Shown here one piece after another: positions 46,947 through 55,433 of a DNA stretch of 64,000 bases; position 1 is the stretch's first letter, and the number at the start of each line of letters is the position of its first letter. Below the pieces are notes generated by a model, which worked only from the letters and a program-made list of their open reading frames with translations, had not been told where the DNA came from and ran no database searches. Source of the DNA: Aurantibacter aestuarii (GTDB taxonomy: Bacteria > Bacteroidota > Bacteroidia > Flavobacteriales > Flavobacteriaceae). The stretch is from positions 520,419-584,418 of the forward strand of contig NZ_PXOQ01000007.1 of the NCBI RefSeq assembly GCF_003008425.1, read 5' to 3'. A program made the position numbers and the translations under genes.

Positions 46947-47792
46947 ATGAAAAAATTATATATAACCTTTAGCTTTGTATGTATTTTTAGTACTGCTTTT
47001 TCACAAGTAGGTATTAATACAGACAATCCACAACAAGCATTACATGTTGGTGGACCTATTGAAACTATTAGAATAGATGGTTTAAGTAGTGCAAATAACC
47101 CAAATAATTTGGGTCCAGACAGTACAACACAAGTGCATATAGACGACAATGGAGATCTAGTGTTAGGGACACAAACGGATAATATAGAAATTTTATTCGA
47201 TTCTGAGAATTACTTAATTGATGGAATTAGTCCAACAACTTTAATTAATCAAACTGGAGGTGGTTTTGGTTATACAACCGCAGGTATACCCGTTGGGGGA
47301 ACAGCAACAAGTTTTACCTTAACAAAAAATGCTATTGTAGAAATAAATTATTCTGTATCGTGGTCAGTTTACAAAACAGCAAACCCTTCAGGTAGAATTG
47401 ATGACGAACATGCTAGAATTGTACAAACAGGTTTATATTTTAGAAGAAATAATTATTTAGGACCTGCCGTAACATTTGATGTGGATGGCAATCCAATAAA
47501 TGATGGGCCTTGGTGTATTGATGTTAATTCAAGTGGTACAAATTGCCAAGAAGTAGGAGGAATGTTAGCAATTAATGGTCAATTTTATAATAACGGAGAT
47601 GGTAGAAATGGTGAATATGAAAATTTTCATAATACTGGTTCAGATTATGTTAAGTTGGGACCAGGCACTTATACAGCAATGTTTGCTGCTCAATTAGCGG
47701 TTGGAGATACGGGAGGAACAGGTGCTGTAAAAATGTATATTGGAACAGGAAATGATGATATTCAAATAATAGCACATTATTACCAAGATTAA
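46947..47792 (+). CDS. Secreted protein, tandem paralog 3 of 3
   Basis: 281 aa. Signal peptide ending near TAFSQ, then VGINTDNPQQALHVGG and ETIRIDGLSSANNPNN. The C-terminal part contains GPGTYTAMFAAQLAVGD where the others have the GEV strand. Pro/Gly- and Asn-rich, with Cys in WCIDVNSSGTNCQEVGG. The first 50 residues are the best conserved among the three paralogs; the rest has diverged, as in surface proteins under variation. It converges with the AraC regulator. Confidence 0.75.
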   Translation: MKKLYITFSFVCIFSTAFSQVGINTDNPQQALHVGGPIETIRIDGLSSANNPNNLGPDSTTQVHIDDNGDLVLGTQTDNIEILFDSENYLIDGISPTTLINQTGGGFGYTTAGIPVGGTATSFTLTKNAIVEINYSVSWSVYKTANPSGRIDDEHARIVQTGLYFRRNNYLGPAVTFDVDGNPINDGPWCIDVNSSGTNCQEVGGMLAINGQFYNNGDGRNGEYENFHNTGSDYVKLGPGTYTAMFAAQLAVGDTGGTGAVKMYIGTGNDDIQIIAHYYQD

Positions 47793-47855
47793 TACTTACA
47801 AGTTTTTATATAAAGGTGTCTGTAACTGTAAAGTTATAAGATACCTTTTCTCATT

Positions 47856-48743
47856 TTAACTACTCTGCAAATACTTTTTAGGCGTAGTACCATATTTCTT
47901 TTTAAAAGCGGCTATAAAATGGCTTCCTGTGCTATAACCAACTTTTAAACCTACTTCGTTAACGTTATGAGTTCCGGTTTCTAAGAGTTTACGGGCAACT
48001 TCCATCTTATAATCAAACAAAAAGCCATAAACCGTATCGCCATAAATTTGCTTAAAGCCTTCTTTTAGTTTTTTTAAGCTTAAATTAATCTCGTCCGATA
48101 ATTCCTGTAAAGTTGGTGGCTCTGCCATGCGAGAAATAATAATATCTTTAGCACGCTTTATTTTGGTTACATTACTTTCATCGGCTAAAAATGGGCATTG
48201 TTCAATATCGGCATCTTCATTTCGGTTAAAATAAAGACTTAATAACTCATAAGCTTTCGCTTTAAAATAGAGTGGTTTTATAATCTCATTAAGATTGTAG
48301 TTAATCACCTGATTTAAAGCAATACTCATAGACGGCGAAATTTGCCCATCTTTATAATACTTGGTGTCTTTATTGTCTTTGTTCAAAAATGAAATATAAT
48401 CGGCTTCCTGAGAAAATAAACCATGAAACTTTTTAATAGAAATCACTATAGAAACCATCCAACTATTCGGCTTTACTTTTAAAAAAATAGGTAAGTCTCT
48501 TTGCGGGTTATAAAGTAATAGTGAAGATTCTTCAGAAATGTCTAAAACATAAGAGCCATTATTAAATAAAAAGGCGCTATGTCCTTTCAAACAAAAATGA
48601 AACTGAATAAAACTACTGTCTATATCTCTCTCAATATCAACAATTTGATTGGTGTCGTTTCGGTAACTTAAAACTAAAAATCCATCTTCAATCTGGGTTT
48701 CATTATAGAACCCTTTAGCGTTATTTTTTTCTGAAATAGACAT
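47856..48743 (-). CDS. AraC-family transcriptional regulator, divergent from hemA
   Basis: 295 aa. N-terminal 180 residues form an unassigned sensor region; C-terminal double helix-turn-helix (LQELSDEINLSLKKLKEGFKQ and NEVGLKVGYSTGSHFIAAFKK). The family includes iron- and siderophore-responsive regulators in other bacteria (PchR-like), and the gene faces hemA across 199 nt, so control of heme synthesis by iron or heme status is a fair inference. The 3' 147 nt are also present as a fragment at 45082. Confidence 0.9.
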   Translation of the reverse strand: MSISEKNNAKGFYNETQIEDGFLVLSYRNDTNQIVDIERDIDSSFIQFHFCLKGHSAFLFNNGSYVLDISEESSLLLYNPQRDLPIFLKVKPNSWMVSIVISIKKFHGLFSQEADYISFLNKDNKDTKYYKDGQISPSMSIALNQVINYNLNEIIKPLYFKAKAYELLSLYFNRNEDADIEQCPFLADESNVTKIKRAKDIIISRMAEPPTLQELSDEINLSLKKLKEGFKQIYGDTVYGFLFDYKMEVARKLLETGTHNVNEVGLKVGYSTGSHFIAAFKKKYGTTPKKYLQSS

Positions 48744-48912
48744 AAAAAATATATTTATTTTATTTAGATTCGTTCTAAACTAATTTTAGCTTAGCAACCG
48801 TAAAAGCTTGTTATTACTGTAATAATAGTGTAAAAATACAAAAAACAACTCTAAAAAACCACAAGCGACATTTATTGTTCTTACAGCGTTATAAAAAACC
48901 ATAACCGACGTG

Positions 48913-48920
48913 TAAATTTG
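48913..48920 (+). promoter_or_regulatory. Candidate -7 promoter box for hemA
   Basis: TAAATTTG matches TAnnTTTG, 22 nt before the hemA start. The 199-nt divergent region would also hold the regulator promoter and any operator; I cannot define an operator. Confidence 0.5.
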
Positions 48921-48942
48921 CAGACAATACCTTAATGCTTTA

Positions 48943-50184
48943 ATGGAACAATACCACATCTCTAAAGGAACTCATTTCTATGCCTTAGGCTTAAGCTATA
49001 AAAAAGCAGATGCCGAGGTAAGAGGTCATTTTAGTTTAGATGAAAACGCAAAAGCTAATTTACTGGCTCAGGCTAAGGAAGCTGGTATTGAGAGCTTACT
49101 GGTAACTTCTACCTGTAACCGTACAGAAATTTTTGGCTTTGCCGAGCACCCATATCAATTAATTAAATTACTATGTGACAACACCAAAGGAACGGTTGAA
49201 GAGTTTCAGGAAGTCGCATACATTTATAAAAGCCGTGAAGCTATCTCGCATTTATTTCGTGTAGGTTGTGGCTTGGATAGTCAGATATTAGGGGATTTTG
49301 AAATTATAAGTCAATTAAAAGTAAGTGCTAGAGCTTCAAAAAAACAAGGCTTATTAAATCCTTTTTTAGAGCGTTTATTAAATGCCGTAATTCAAGCAAG
49401 TAAACGTATTAAGACCGAAACCGAGATTTCTTCGGGAGCAACATCGGTATCTTTTGCATCGGTACATTATATTTTAAATGAAGTTGAAAACGTTTCAGAT
49501 AAAAATATTTTATTATTTGGAACTGGTAAAATAGGACGTAATACCTGCGAAAATTTGGTAAAACACACCAAAAATGAGCATATTACACTTATTAATCGTA
49601 CTAAAGATAAAGCCGAAAAAATTGCTGGTAAATTTAATCTAGTAGTTAAAGATTATGCCAATTTACAGGAAGAAATTCACGCTGCAGATATTTTAATTGT
49701 ATCTACAGGTGCACAAAACCCAACGGTAGATAAATATATTATTAAAAACAACAAACCGCTTTTAATTTTAGACTTATCGATTCCTAAAAATGTAAATGAA
49801 AATGTGACCGATTTAGAACAAGTCACTTTAGTACATCTGGATCAATTATCTCAAATGACAGACGATACTCTGGAGCGTCGTAAAACTCATATTCCTTTAG
49901 CTGAAGAAATTATAGAAGAAGTAAAAACCGATTTTAACGCTTGGTTAGAGACACGTAAATTTGCGCCAACTATAAAAGCTTTAAAACATAAACTTCACGA
50001 TTTTAAAATTGCCGAACTAGATACACAACGTAAAAAGTTGGCTAATTTTAACGAAGAACAAGCCGAATTAATTAGTAATAATATTATACAAAAAATAACA
50101 AATCACTTTGCGCACCATTTAAAAGATGATGCGAGTTCTAATACAGATAGTTTAGAACTTATTAAAAAAGTGTTTCAGTTATAA
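48943..50184 (+). CDS. hemA: Glutamyl-tRNA reductase
   Basis: Reduces glutamyl-tRNA to glutamate-1-semialdehyde, the committed step of the C5 pathway. 413 aa. Catalytic Cys in TSTCNRTEIFG (about residue 59), RVGCGLDSQILGDFEI, SGATSVSFASVHYIL and the NADPH-binding ILLFGTGKIGRNT are intact, with a C-terminal dimerisation helix region. First gene of the rightward heme unit; hemCD begins 14 nt later. No hemL is in the window. Confidence 0.97.
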   Translation: MEQYHISKGTHFYALGLSYKKADAEVRGHFSLDENAKANLLAQAKEAGIESLLVTSTCNRTEIFGFAEHPYQLIKLLCDNTKGTVEEFQEVAYIYKSREAISHLFRVGCGLDSQILGDFEIISQLKVSARASKKQGLLNPFLERLLNAVIQASKRIKTETEISSGATSVSFASVHYILNEVENVSDKNILLFGTGKIGRNTCENLVKHTKNEHITLINRTKDKAEKIAGKFNLVVKDYANLQEEIHAADILIVSTGAQNPTVDKYIIKNNKPLLILDLSIPKNVNENVTDLEQVTLVHLDQLSQMTDDTLERRKTHIPLAEEIIEEVKTDFNAWLETRKFAPTIKALKHKLHDFKIAELDTQRKKLANFNEEQAELISNNIIQKITNHFAHHLKDDASSNTDSLELIKKVFQL

Positions 50185-50198
50185 GAACCAAATAAACC

Positions 50199-51782
50199 AT
50201 GTCTAAAACCATACGCATTGGTACACGCGATAGCCAACTAGCCCTTTGGCAAGCAAACGCAGTAAAATCTCAGTTAGAACATTTGGGTCACGAATGTGTT
50301 TTAGTGCCTGTAAAATCCACAGGAGACATAGTGTTAGACAAGCCACTTTATGAGCTTGGAGTCACTGGAATTTTCACCAAAACATTAGATATTGCTTTGT
50401 TAAATGGCGATATAGATGTGGCAGTACACTCTTTAAAAGATGTACCAACCATGATGCCGGAAGGCATTATACAAGCGGCAGTTTTAAAACGTGGAAACAC
50501 ACGTGATATGTTGGTTTTTAACGATTCTGAAGAATTTTTAAGTCAGCCAGACGCAATAATAGCTACGAGCAGTTTACGTCGAAGAGCGCAGTGGTTAAAC
50601 CGCTTTCCTACTCATAAAGTTGAAGATATTCGTGGTAATGTTAATTCTCGTTTAGAGAAACTTGAAAATAGCGAAACTTGGAATGGTGCTATTTTCGCAG
50701 CTGCGGGATTAGGGCGTTTAGGAATTAAACCAGAAAACTCGTTTAATTTAGATTGGATGATTCCTGCACCAGCACAAGGCGCAGTTATGGTTGCTGCATT
50801 GGAAGAAAATGTTGAGGTCATAGAAATTTGTAAAGAAATTAACGACGAAAAAACAGAAATTTGTACCTCTATAGAACGTAAATTTTTACGAATTCTGGAA
50901 GGTGGTTGTTCTGCACCAATTGGAGCATTAGCGTTTTACAGAGATAAAGAAGATGATATTTGTTTTAAAGGAATTTTACTAAGTCGTGATGGAACACGTA
51001 AAATTGAAGTTGAGAAAATTGAACCTTTCGGAAAACATCATGATATCGCCAATTTTTGTGCACATTATATTTTAGATAAAGGTGGAAATAGTTTAGTAGA
51101 CATCCGTGATTATACTAAAAGAGATGAAACAGTTTTCTCTACAAAAGCTTTAACCGACGAGCAGAATAAATTATTCCATGATGGGATCAAAGTTAATCAT
51201 GCCGATTTTGTAAAAGTAAATATTAATCGTCTTGCACCACATGTGCTTAAAAAAGCACATAAAAATGTAGTTATCACAAGTCAGAATGCGGTAGAAGCTA
51301 TAGTAAATAGTGTTCCTGCTGAAGACTTAAATTTTAAGACTATTTACTGCGTAGGAAGACGTACAAAAAAGTTAATAGAACAAAAAATAGGAAAAGTAAA
51401 ACACCAAGCTAAAAATGCCGAGACCTTAGCAAATTATCTACTAGATTATATGGAAGGCACAGAAGTTACTTATTTTTGTAGTGATATTCGTTTAGATGCC
51501 TTACCTACTATTTTAGGAGAAAGCAATATTAAAGTTGAAGAAATTGAAGCTTACAGCACAAAGTTTGATCCTTTAGAAATTAATACTAAAGCAGAAGGTG
51601 TGATGTTTTACAGTCCAAGCACTATAGACAGTTTTGTAAAAGAAAACACCATAAGACCTATTGCATTTTGTATTGGAGAAACTACAGCAAAACACGCCAG
51701 AAAACATTTTGAAGATGTACGTGTGGCAAAAGTGCCAACGGTAGAAAGTGTGATTGAATTAGTAAATGAAGCATTTGTGTAA
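50199..51782 (+). CDS. hemCD: Fused porphobilinogen deaminase and uroporphyrinogen-III synthase
   Basis: 527 aa. Residues about 1-305 are HemC (start IRIGTRDSQLALWQA, SLKDVPT, TSSLRRRAQW and EGGCSAPIGAL with the Cys that binds the dipyrromethane cofactor). Residues about 305-527 are HemD-like (NVVITSQNAVEAIV, IYCVGRRTKKLI, YFCSDIRLDALP, MFYSPSTIDSFV and IGETTAKHAR). One protein would make hydroxymethylbilane and close it to uroporphyrinogen III. The fusion is seen in other Flavobacteriia. Followed by a 356-nt spacer with repeats and a tRNA gene. Confidence 0.94.
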   Translation: MSKTIRIGTRDSQLALWQANAVKSQLEHLGHECVLVPVKSTGDIVLDKPLYELGVTGIFTKTLDIALLNGDIDVAVHSLKDVPTMMPEGIIQAAVLKRGNTRDMLVFNDSEEFLSQPDAIIATSSLRRRAQWLNRFPTHKVEDIRGNVNSRLEKLENSETWNGAIFAAAGLGRLGIKPENSFNLDWMIPAPAQGAVMVAALEENVEVIEICKEINDEKTEICTSIERKFLRILEGGCSAPIGALAFYRDKEDDICFKGILLSRDGTRKIEVEKIEPFGKHHDIANFCAHYILDKGGNSLVDIRDYTKRDETVFSTKALTDEQNKLFHDGIKVNHADFVKVNINRLAPHVLKKAHKNVVITSQNAVEAIVNSVPAEDLNFKTIYCVGRRTKKLIEQKIGKVKHQAKNAETLANYLLDYMEGTEVTYFCSDIRLDALPTILGESNIKVEEIEAYSTKFDPLEINTKAEGVMFYSPSTIDSFVKENTIRPIAFCIGETTAKHARKHFEDVRVAKVPTVESVIELVNEAFV

Positions 51783-51821
51783 AATAGCTTTTTAGCAATA
51801 ACAGGTTAACTAACAAGGCAT

Positions 51822-51858
51822 GTCTGGTTGAGCCTTTCGACTGTCGCTCAAGACAGGC
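51822..51858. repeat. Short intergenic repeat, GTCTGGTTGAGC type
   Basis: GTCTGGTTGAGCC followed by TTTCGACTGTCGCTCAAGACAGG, partly palindromic. Related to the GAGCGCAGTCGA repeats near 1.9, 36.3, 36.4, 52.1 and 59.6 kb. Confidence 0.55.
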
Positions 51859-51932
51859 TAAAGTTGAGACCTAATAAATCAGAGAACAAGCTAATAGCAA
51901 AAGGCCACCTGCTATAAGCAAAAAATATAACT

Positions 51933-52019
51933 AGAGAGTTGACAGAGCGGCCGATCGTGCTACCTTGGAAAGGTAGTGTACTTGCAAAGGTACCAAGGGT
52001 TCGAATCCCTTACTCTCTG
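51933..52019 (+). tRNA. tRNA-Ser (GGA)
   Basis: Class II tRNA of 87 nt. Acceptor AGAGAGT / ACTCTCT, anticodon stem CTACC / GGTAG with loop TTGGAAA (anticodon GGA), long variable arm with GTAC / GTAC stem, T arm AAGGG / CCCTT around TTCGAAT, discriminator G. The 3' CCA is not encoded. Reads UCC/UCU codons. It lies on the heme operon strand between hemCD and hemE, with repeats on both sides. Confidence 0.95.
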
Positions 52020-52063
52020 CTAAATTTTTTAATGATTTTTTTATCAGTCATTAAAACCAAAGT

Positions 52064-52137
52064 GTCAGGTTGAGCAAAGTCGAAACCTAATTAATAAAAA
52101 AAAGCTAACAGCCAAAAGCTAACAGCTAACAGCTATT
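52064..52137. repeat. Short intergenic repeat plus small tandem words before hemE
   Basis: GTCAGGTTGAGCAAAGTCGA (52064-52083), then AAAGCTAACAGCC, AAAAGCTAACAGC, TAACAGCTATTT immediately before the hemE ATG, a short tandem of about 11 nt. No other gene is visible in 52020-52138. Confidence 0.5.
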
Positions 52138-52138
52138 T

Positions 52139-53161
52139 ATGAAGAACGATTTATTTTTAAGAGCATTAAAAGGAGAAACTGTAGAACGTCCACCAGTATG
52201 GATGATGCGTCAAGCCGGAAGATATTTGCCAGAATTCATGGAAATAAAGGCAAAATACGATTTTTTCACACGTTGCCAGACGCCAGAATTAGCAAGTGAA
52301 ATTACCGTACAACCTATACGTAGGTACGGCATGGATGCTGCTATTTTATTCAGTGATATTTTAGTGATTCCTCAGGCTATGAATATCGAGGTGCAGATGA
52401 AACCAAACTTTGGTCCTTATTTGCCAAATCCTATTCGTTCGCAAAAAGATGTGGATAACGTGATTGTTCCAGATGTTAAAGAAGCTTTAGACTATGTGTA
52501 TCAGGCTATAAAAGCGACTAAGGAAAAACTAAATGACGAAATTCCGTTAATTGGTTTTGCTGGATCACCTTGGACTATTTTATGTTATTGTGTACAAGGT
52601 CAGGGTTCTAAAAACTTTGATAAAGCCAAGGAATTTTGTTTTACAAATCCTGTGGCAGCTCATCAATTATTACAGAAAATTACAGACACGACTATTACTT
52701 ATCTAAAAGAAAAAGTAAAAGCCGGTTGTAATGCGGTTCAGGTATTCGATTCTTGGGGTGGTATGCTATCTCCGGTAGATTATCAGGAATTTTCATGGAA
52801 ATACATTCAGCAAATTATAGATGCCCTTAAAGATGATGCACCTGTCATTGCATTTGGTAAAGGTTGCTGGTTTGCATTAGATACTATGGCAAAATCAGGT
52901 GCTTCTGCATTAGGTGTAGACTGGACCTGTTCGGCTAGAAATGCACGTTATTTAACTGGAGGAAACATTACCTTACAAGGTAATTTTGATCCTACACGTT
53001 TATTTTCGCCACCAGCCGAAATTAAGAAAATGGTAACTCAAATGATTAACGAGTTTGGAAAAGATAAATACATTGTAAATTTAGGTCATGGTATTTTACC
53101 AAACATTCCGTTAGAAAACGCCAAAGCATTTATAGATGCGGTAAAAGAATATAAAGCGTAA
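52139..53161 (+). CDS. hemE: Uroporphyrinogen decarboxylase
   Basis: Converts uroporphyrinogen III to coproporphyrinogen III. 340 aa. Signature [16 protein letters not shown] near the start (two Arg that bind the substrate carboxylates), [25 protein letters not shown] and [10 protein letters not shown] are intact. The ATG directly follows a small tandem repeat. Same strand as hemA-hemCD, but the spacer and tRNA mean it may have its own promoter. Confidence 0.97.
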   Translation: MKNDLFLRALKGETVERPPVWMMRQAGRYLPEFMEIKAKYDFFTRCQTPELASEITVQPIRRYGMDAAILFSDILVIPQAMNIEVQMKPNFGPYLPNPIRSQKDVDNVIVPDVKEALDYVYQAIKATKEKLNDEIPLIGFAGSPWTILCYCVQGQGSKNFDKAKEFCFTNPVAAHQLLQKITDTTITYLKEKVKAGCNAVQVFDSWGGMLSPVDYQEFSWKYIQQIIDALKDDAPVIAFGKGCWFALDTMAKSGASALGVDWTCSARNARYLTGGNITLQGNFDPTRLFSPPAEIKKMVTQMINEFGKDKYIVNLGHGILPNIPLENAKAFIDAVKEYKA

Positions 53162-53210
53162 TTCTTTTACTTAATAACCTTCACATGTGTAAGGCATTAA
53201 GCATAGAATA

Positions 53211-53966
53211 ATGATTAAAAACATCATAAAAGGTATTCAAGGCTATTTCCATAGTTTTAGTTTAATGAATAAACTAAAGCTATGGAAATACTTTTTTATA
53301 CCTATCGTTATAAGTGCATTAACTGCAATCAGTATTGGGTTAATTGCTTATGGCTTTTCAGATAACATAGGTGCATTTATTGCAAGAATATGGATTTGGG
53401 AATTTGGTAAAGACACCTTCACCTCATTTTCAACTATTTTAGGAGTTATTTTTGTGTTAGCAATTGGCTTGGTGCTCTACAAGCATATTATCATGGCATT
53501 TTCTGCACCATTTATGAGTCCCGTTTCAGAGAAAATTGAAGCTTATTTAACTGGAAATGTTCATCACGAACATCGTAAAACAAACTTCACAGAACAACTG
53601 GTTAGAGGTATTCGTATGAATGTGCGAAACTTGTTAAAAGAACTACTAATTACAATACCGCTTTTACTCTTAAAATTTATTCCTGGAGTTAACGTGTTTT
53701 CAACGATAGCATTATTCCTTACACAATCTTATTATGCAGGTTTTGGAAATATAGATTATACCTTAGAGCGTCATTATAACTACCGCGACAGTATAAAATT
53801 TGTTTCAAATCATAAAGGTTTAGCCATAGGAAATGGCATTATATTTATGTTGTTTTTATTAATTCCTGTATTTGGGGTTATTCTGGTTTTACCATTTAGC
53901 GTAACTGCAGCTTCTATAAAAACAGTTGAATTATTAAATAAAAAAAGCGCTTTAGCTCATAAATAA
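53211..53966 (+). CDS. EI24/CysZ-like membrane protein in the heme cluster
   Basis: 251 aa. At least four hydrophobic segments (about residues 28-50, 80-105, 140-165, 200-230) in the arrangement of the EI24/CysZ fold; FSAPFMSPVSEKIEAYL and the NIDYTLERHYNYRDSIKFV segment are family-like. CysZ carries sulfate in Proteobacteria, but no cysteine genes are nearby. Between hemE (49 nt) and hemF (53 nt), which suggests a link to porphyrin or heme handling; that is inference from position. Confidence 0.85.
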   Translation: MIKNIIKGIQGYFHSFSLMNKLKLWKYFFIPIVISALTAISIGLIAYGFSDNIGAFIARIWIWEFGKDTFTSFSTILGVIFVLAIGLVLYKHIIMAFSAPFMSPVSEKIEAYLTGNVHHEHRKTNFTEQLVRGIRMNVRNLLKELLITIPLLLLKFIPGVNVFSTIALFLTQSYYAGFGNIDYTLERHYNYRDSIKFVSNHKGLAIGNGIIFMLFLLIPVFGVILVLPFSVTAASIKTVELLNKKSALAHK

Positions 53967-54019
53967 CTACATTTTAAGGTAGTTATAAGATGAATTGAAA
54001 GCCACAAATAAAAAATAAA

Positions 54020-54931
54020 ATGAAAGACCAGTTTTTTAAATACATTCATGAACTACAAGACCGAATTACCTCTAAATTAGAGGCTATCGATGGAAAAGCT
54101 AAGTTTAAAGAAGATCTTTGGGACAGACCTGAAGGTGGCGGCGGCAGAACACGTGTGATAGAAAACGGAAATGTTTTTGAAAAAGGTGGTGTTAATATAT
54201 CTGGGGTTCATGGTAAATTACCAGACAGCATGCAAAAGTACTTTGGAGTTGAGGATGCCGATTTTTTTGCGTGTGGTTTAAGTTTGGTGTTACATCCAAA
54301 AAACCCAATGGTGCCTACGGTTCATGCTAATTGGCGCTATTTTGAAATGTACGATAAAGACGGAAATATTGTAGACCAATGGTTTGGTGGCGGACAAGAT
54401 TTAACACCTTATTATTTATTTGAAGAAGATGCCAAACATTTTCATCAAGTTTGTAAAACAGCTTGCGATAAACATAATCCAGAGTTTTACCCAAAATATA
54501 AAGCGCGTTGCGACGAATATTTTTATAACACACATCGTGAAGAAGGTCGTGGTATAGGTGGATTATTTTACGATTATTGTAAAAAAACCGACGATATGTC
54601 TATGGAAGATTGGTATAATTTTGAAACTGAAGTTGGTAATAGCTTTATTGAAGCCTATGTGCCTATTGTAGAAAAAAGAAAAGATTTAGAATACACCAAA
54701 GCACAACGGGACTGGCAGGAAATTCGTCGTGGTCGTTATGTAGAATTTAATTTAGTACACGATAAAGGCACATTATTCGGTTTAAAAACCAATGGACGTA
54801 TTGAAAGTATATTAATGAGTTTGCCACCACACGTTCAATGGGTTTACGATCATCATCCAGAACCAGCTTCAGCAGAAGCGAAACTTATTGAAGTTTTAAA
54901 AAATCCTGTAGATTGGATTAATAAAATTTAA
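54020..54931 (+). CDS. hemF: Oxygen-dependent coproporphyrinogen III oxidase
   Basis: 303 aa. Oxidatively decarboxylates coproporphyrinogen III to protoporphyrinogen IX using O2, so the cell can make heme aerobically. WDRPEGGGGRTRVIENG, HANWRYFEM, WFGGGQDLTPYYLFEEDA, HREEGRGIGGLFYDY and RRGRYVEFNLVHDKGT are all present as in HemF. Next heme gene (hemB) is separated by two minus-strand lipoprotein genes. Confidence 0.97.
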   Translation: MKDQFFKYIHELQDRITSKLEAIDGKAKFKEDLWDRPEGGGGRTRVIENGNVFEKGGVNISGVHGKLPDSMQKYFGVEDADFFACGLSLVLHPKNPMVPTVHANWRYFEMYDKDGNIVDQWFGGGQDLTPYYLFEEDAKHFHQVCKTACDKHNPEFYPKYKARCDEYFYNTHREEGRGIGGLFYDYCKKTDDMSMEDWYNFETEVGNSFIEAYVPIVEKRKDLEYTKAQRDWQEIRRGRYVEFNLVHDKGTLFGLKTNGRIESILMSLPPHVQWVYDHHPEPASAEAKLIEVLKNPVDWINKI

Positions 54932-54969
54932 AGTGAAAAGCTAATAGGTCGTTTGTATAAGGCACAAAA

Positions 54970-55008
54970 AAACACCTTGGGGTTGAAAAATTATTAGCCA
55001 AGGTGTTT
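54970..55008 (-). terminator. Terminator for the leftward lipoprotein pair
   Basis: AAACACCTTGG / CCAAGGTGTTT with a 17-nt loop; the T run lies on the minus strand, so it ends the 55032 gene. It may also stop hemF transcription less well. Confidence 0.65.
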
Positions 55009-55031
55009 AAAAGTATAAATTGAAATATGAG

Positions 55032-55433
55032 TTATTGACTTACTTTTTTCATGTAGTTGTAGGTCCCTCCATTTTTTAGTTTAGAAACATATATGTTATT
55101 ATATTTTTTCAAAGTTAATAATTCTTCTAAACGTTGGCCTTCAGGTTTACTAATTTTGTTAATACTATCATTTCTAAATCGTGTACTATCAGATTTTAAT
55201 ATAATGTTTTTATTATTAATAGACCATTTACCATTAGCATATATACCGCAAGTCTTAAAAAAAAAAGTAGAGTCTTTTTTTAAAATTAATTCGTTATTAA
55301 ATATATATTGCTGAGTTTTAAACTTTTTCTTTAATTGCTTATTGGGAATAATAGATTTATATGTGCCAATATACTCATCTTCAGATTTGCATGAAATAAA
55401 TATTAAAAAAAAGGTTAAATAAATATATTTCAT
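55032..55433 (-). CDS. Hypothetical small lipoprotein
   Basis: 133 aa. Lipobox FLIFISC (Cys near residue 15). The mature protein starts KSEDEYIGTYKS and contains TCGIYANGKWSINNKNIILKS, suggesting a small beta-barrel of lipocalin-like appearance; no catalytic motif. Its start codon overlaps the stop of the 406-aa lipoprotein upstream, so the two are translated from one message. Function unknown. Confidence 0.7.
   Translation of the reverse strand: MKYIYLTFFLIFISCKSEDEYIGTYKSIIPNKQLKKKFKTQQYIFNNELILKKDSTFFFKTCGIYANGKWSINNKNIILKSDSTRFRNDSINKISKPEGQRLEELLTLKKYNNIYVSKLKNGGTYNYMKKVSQ

Noticed and set aside
45409-47792. Prophage or tailocin remnant, from the VGIxTxNPQxxLHV motif
   Set aside because: All three proteins have signal peptides, and no capsid, tail, lysis or integrase gene is nearby.
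43158-48743. Insertion sequence or transposon behind the duplicated tails
   Set aside because: No transposase, terminal inverted repeats or target-site duplication could be seen; duplicated ends belong to the flanking genes themselves.
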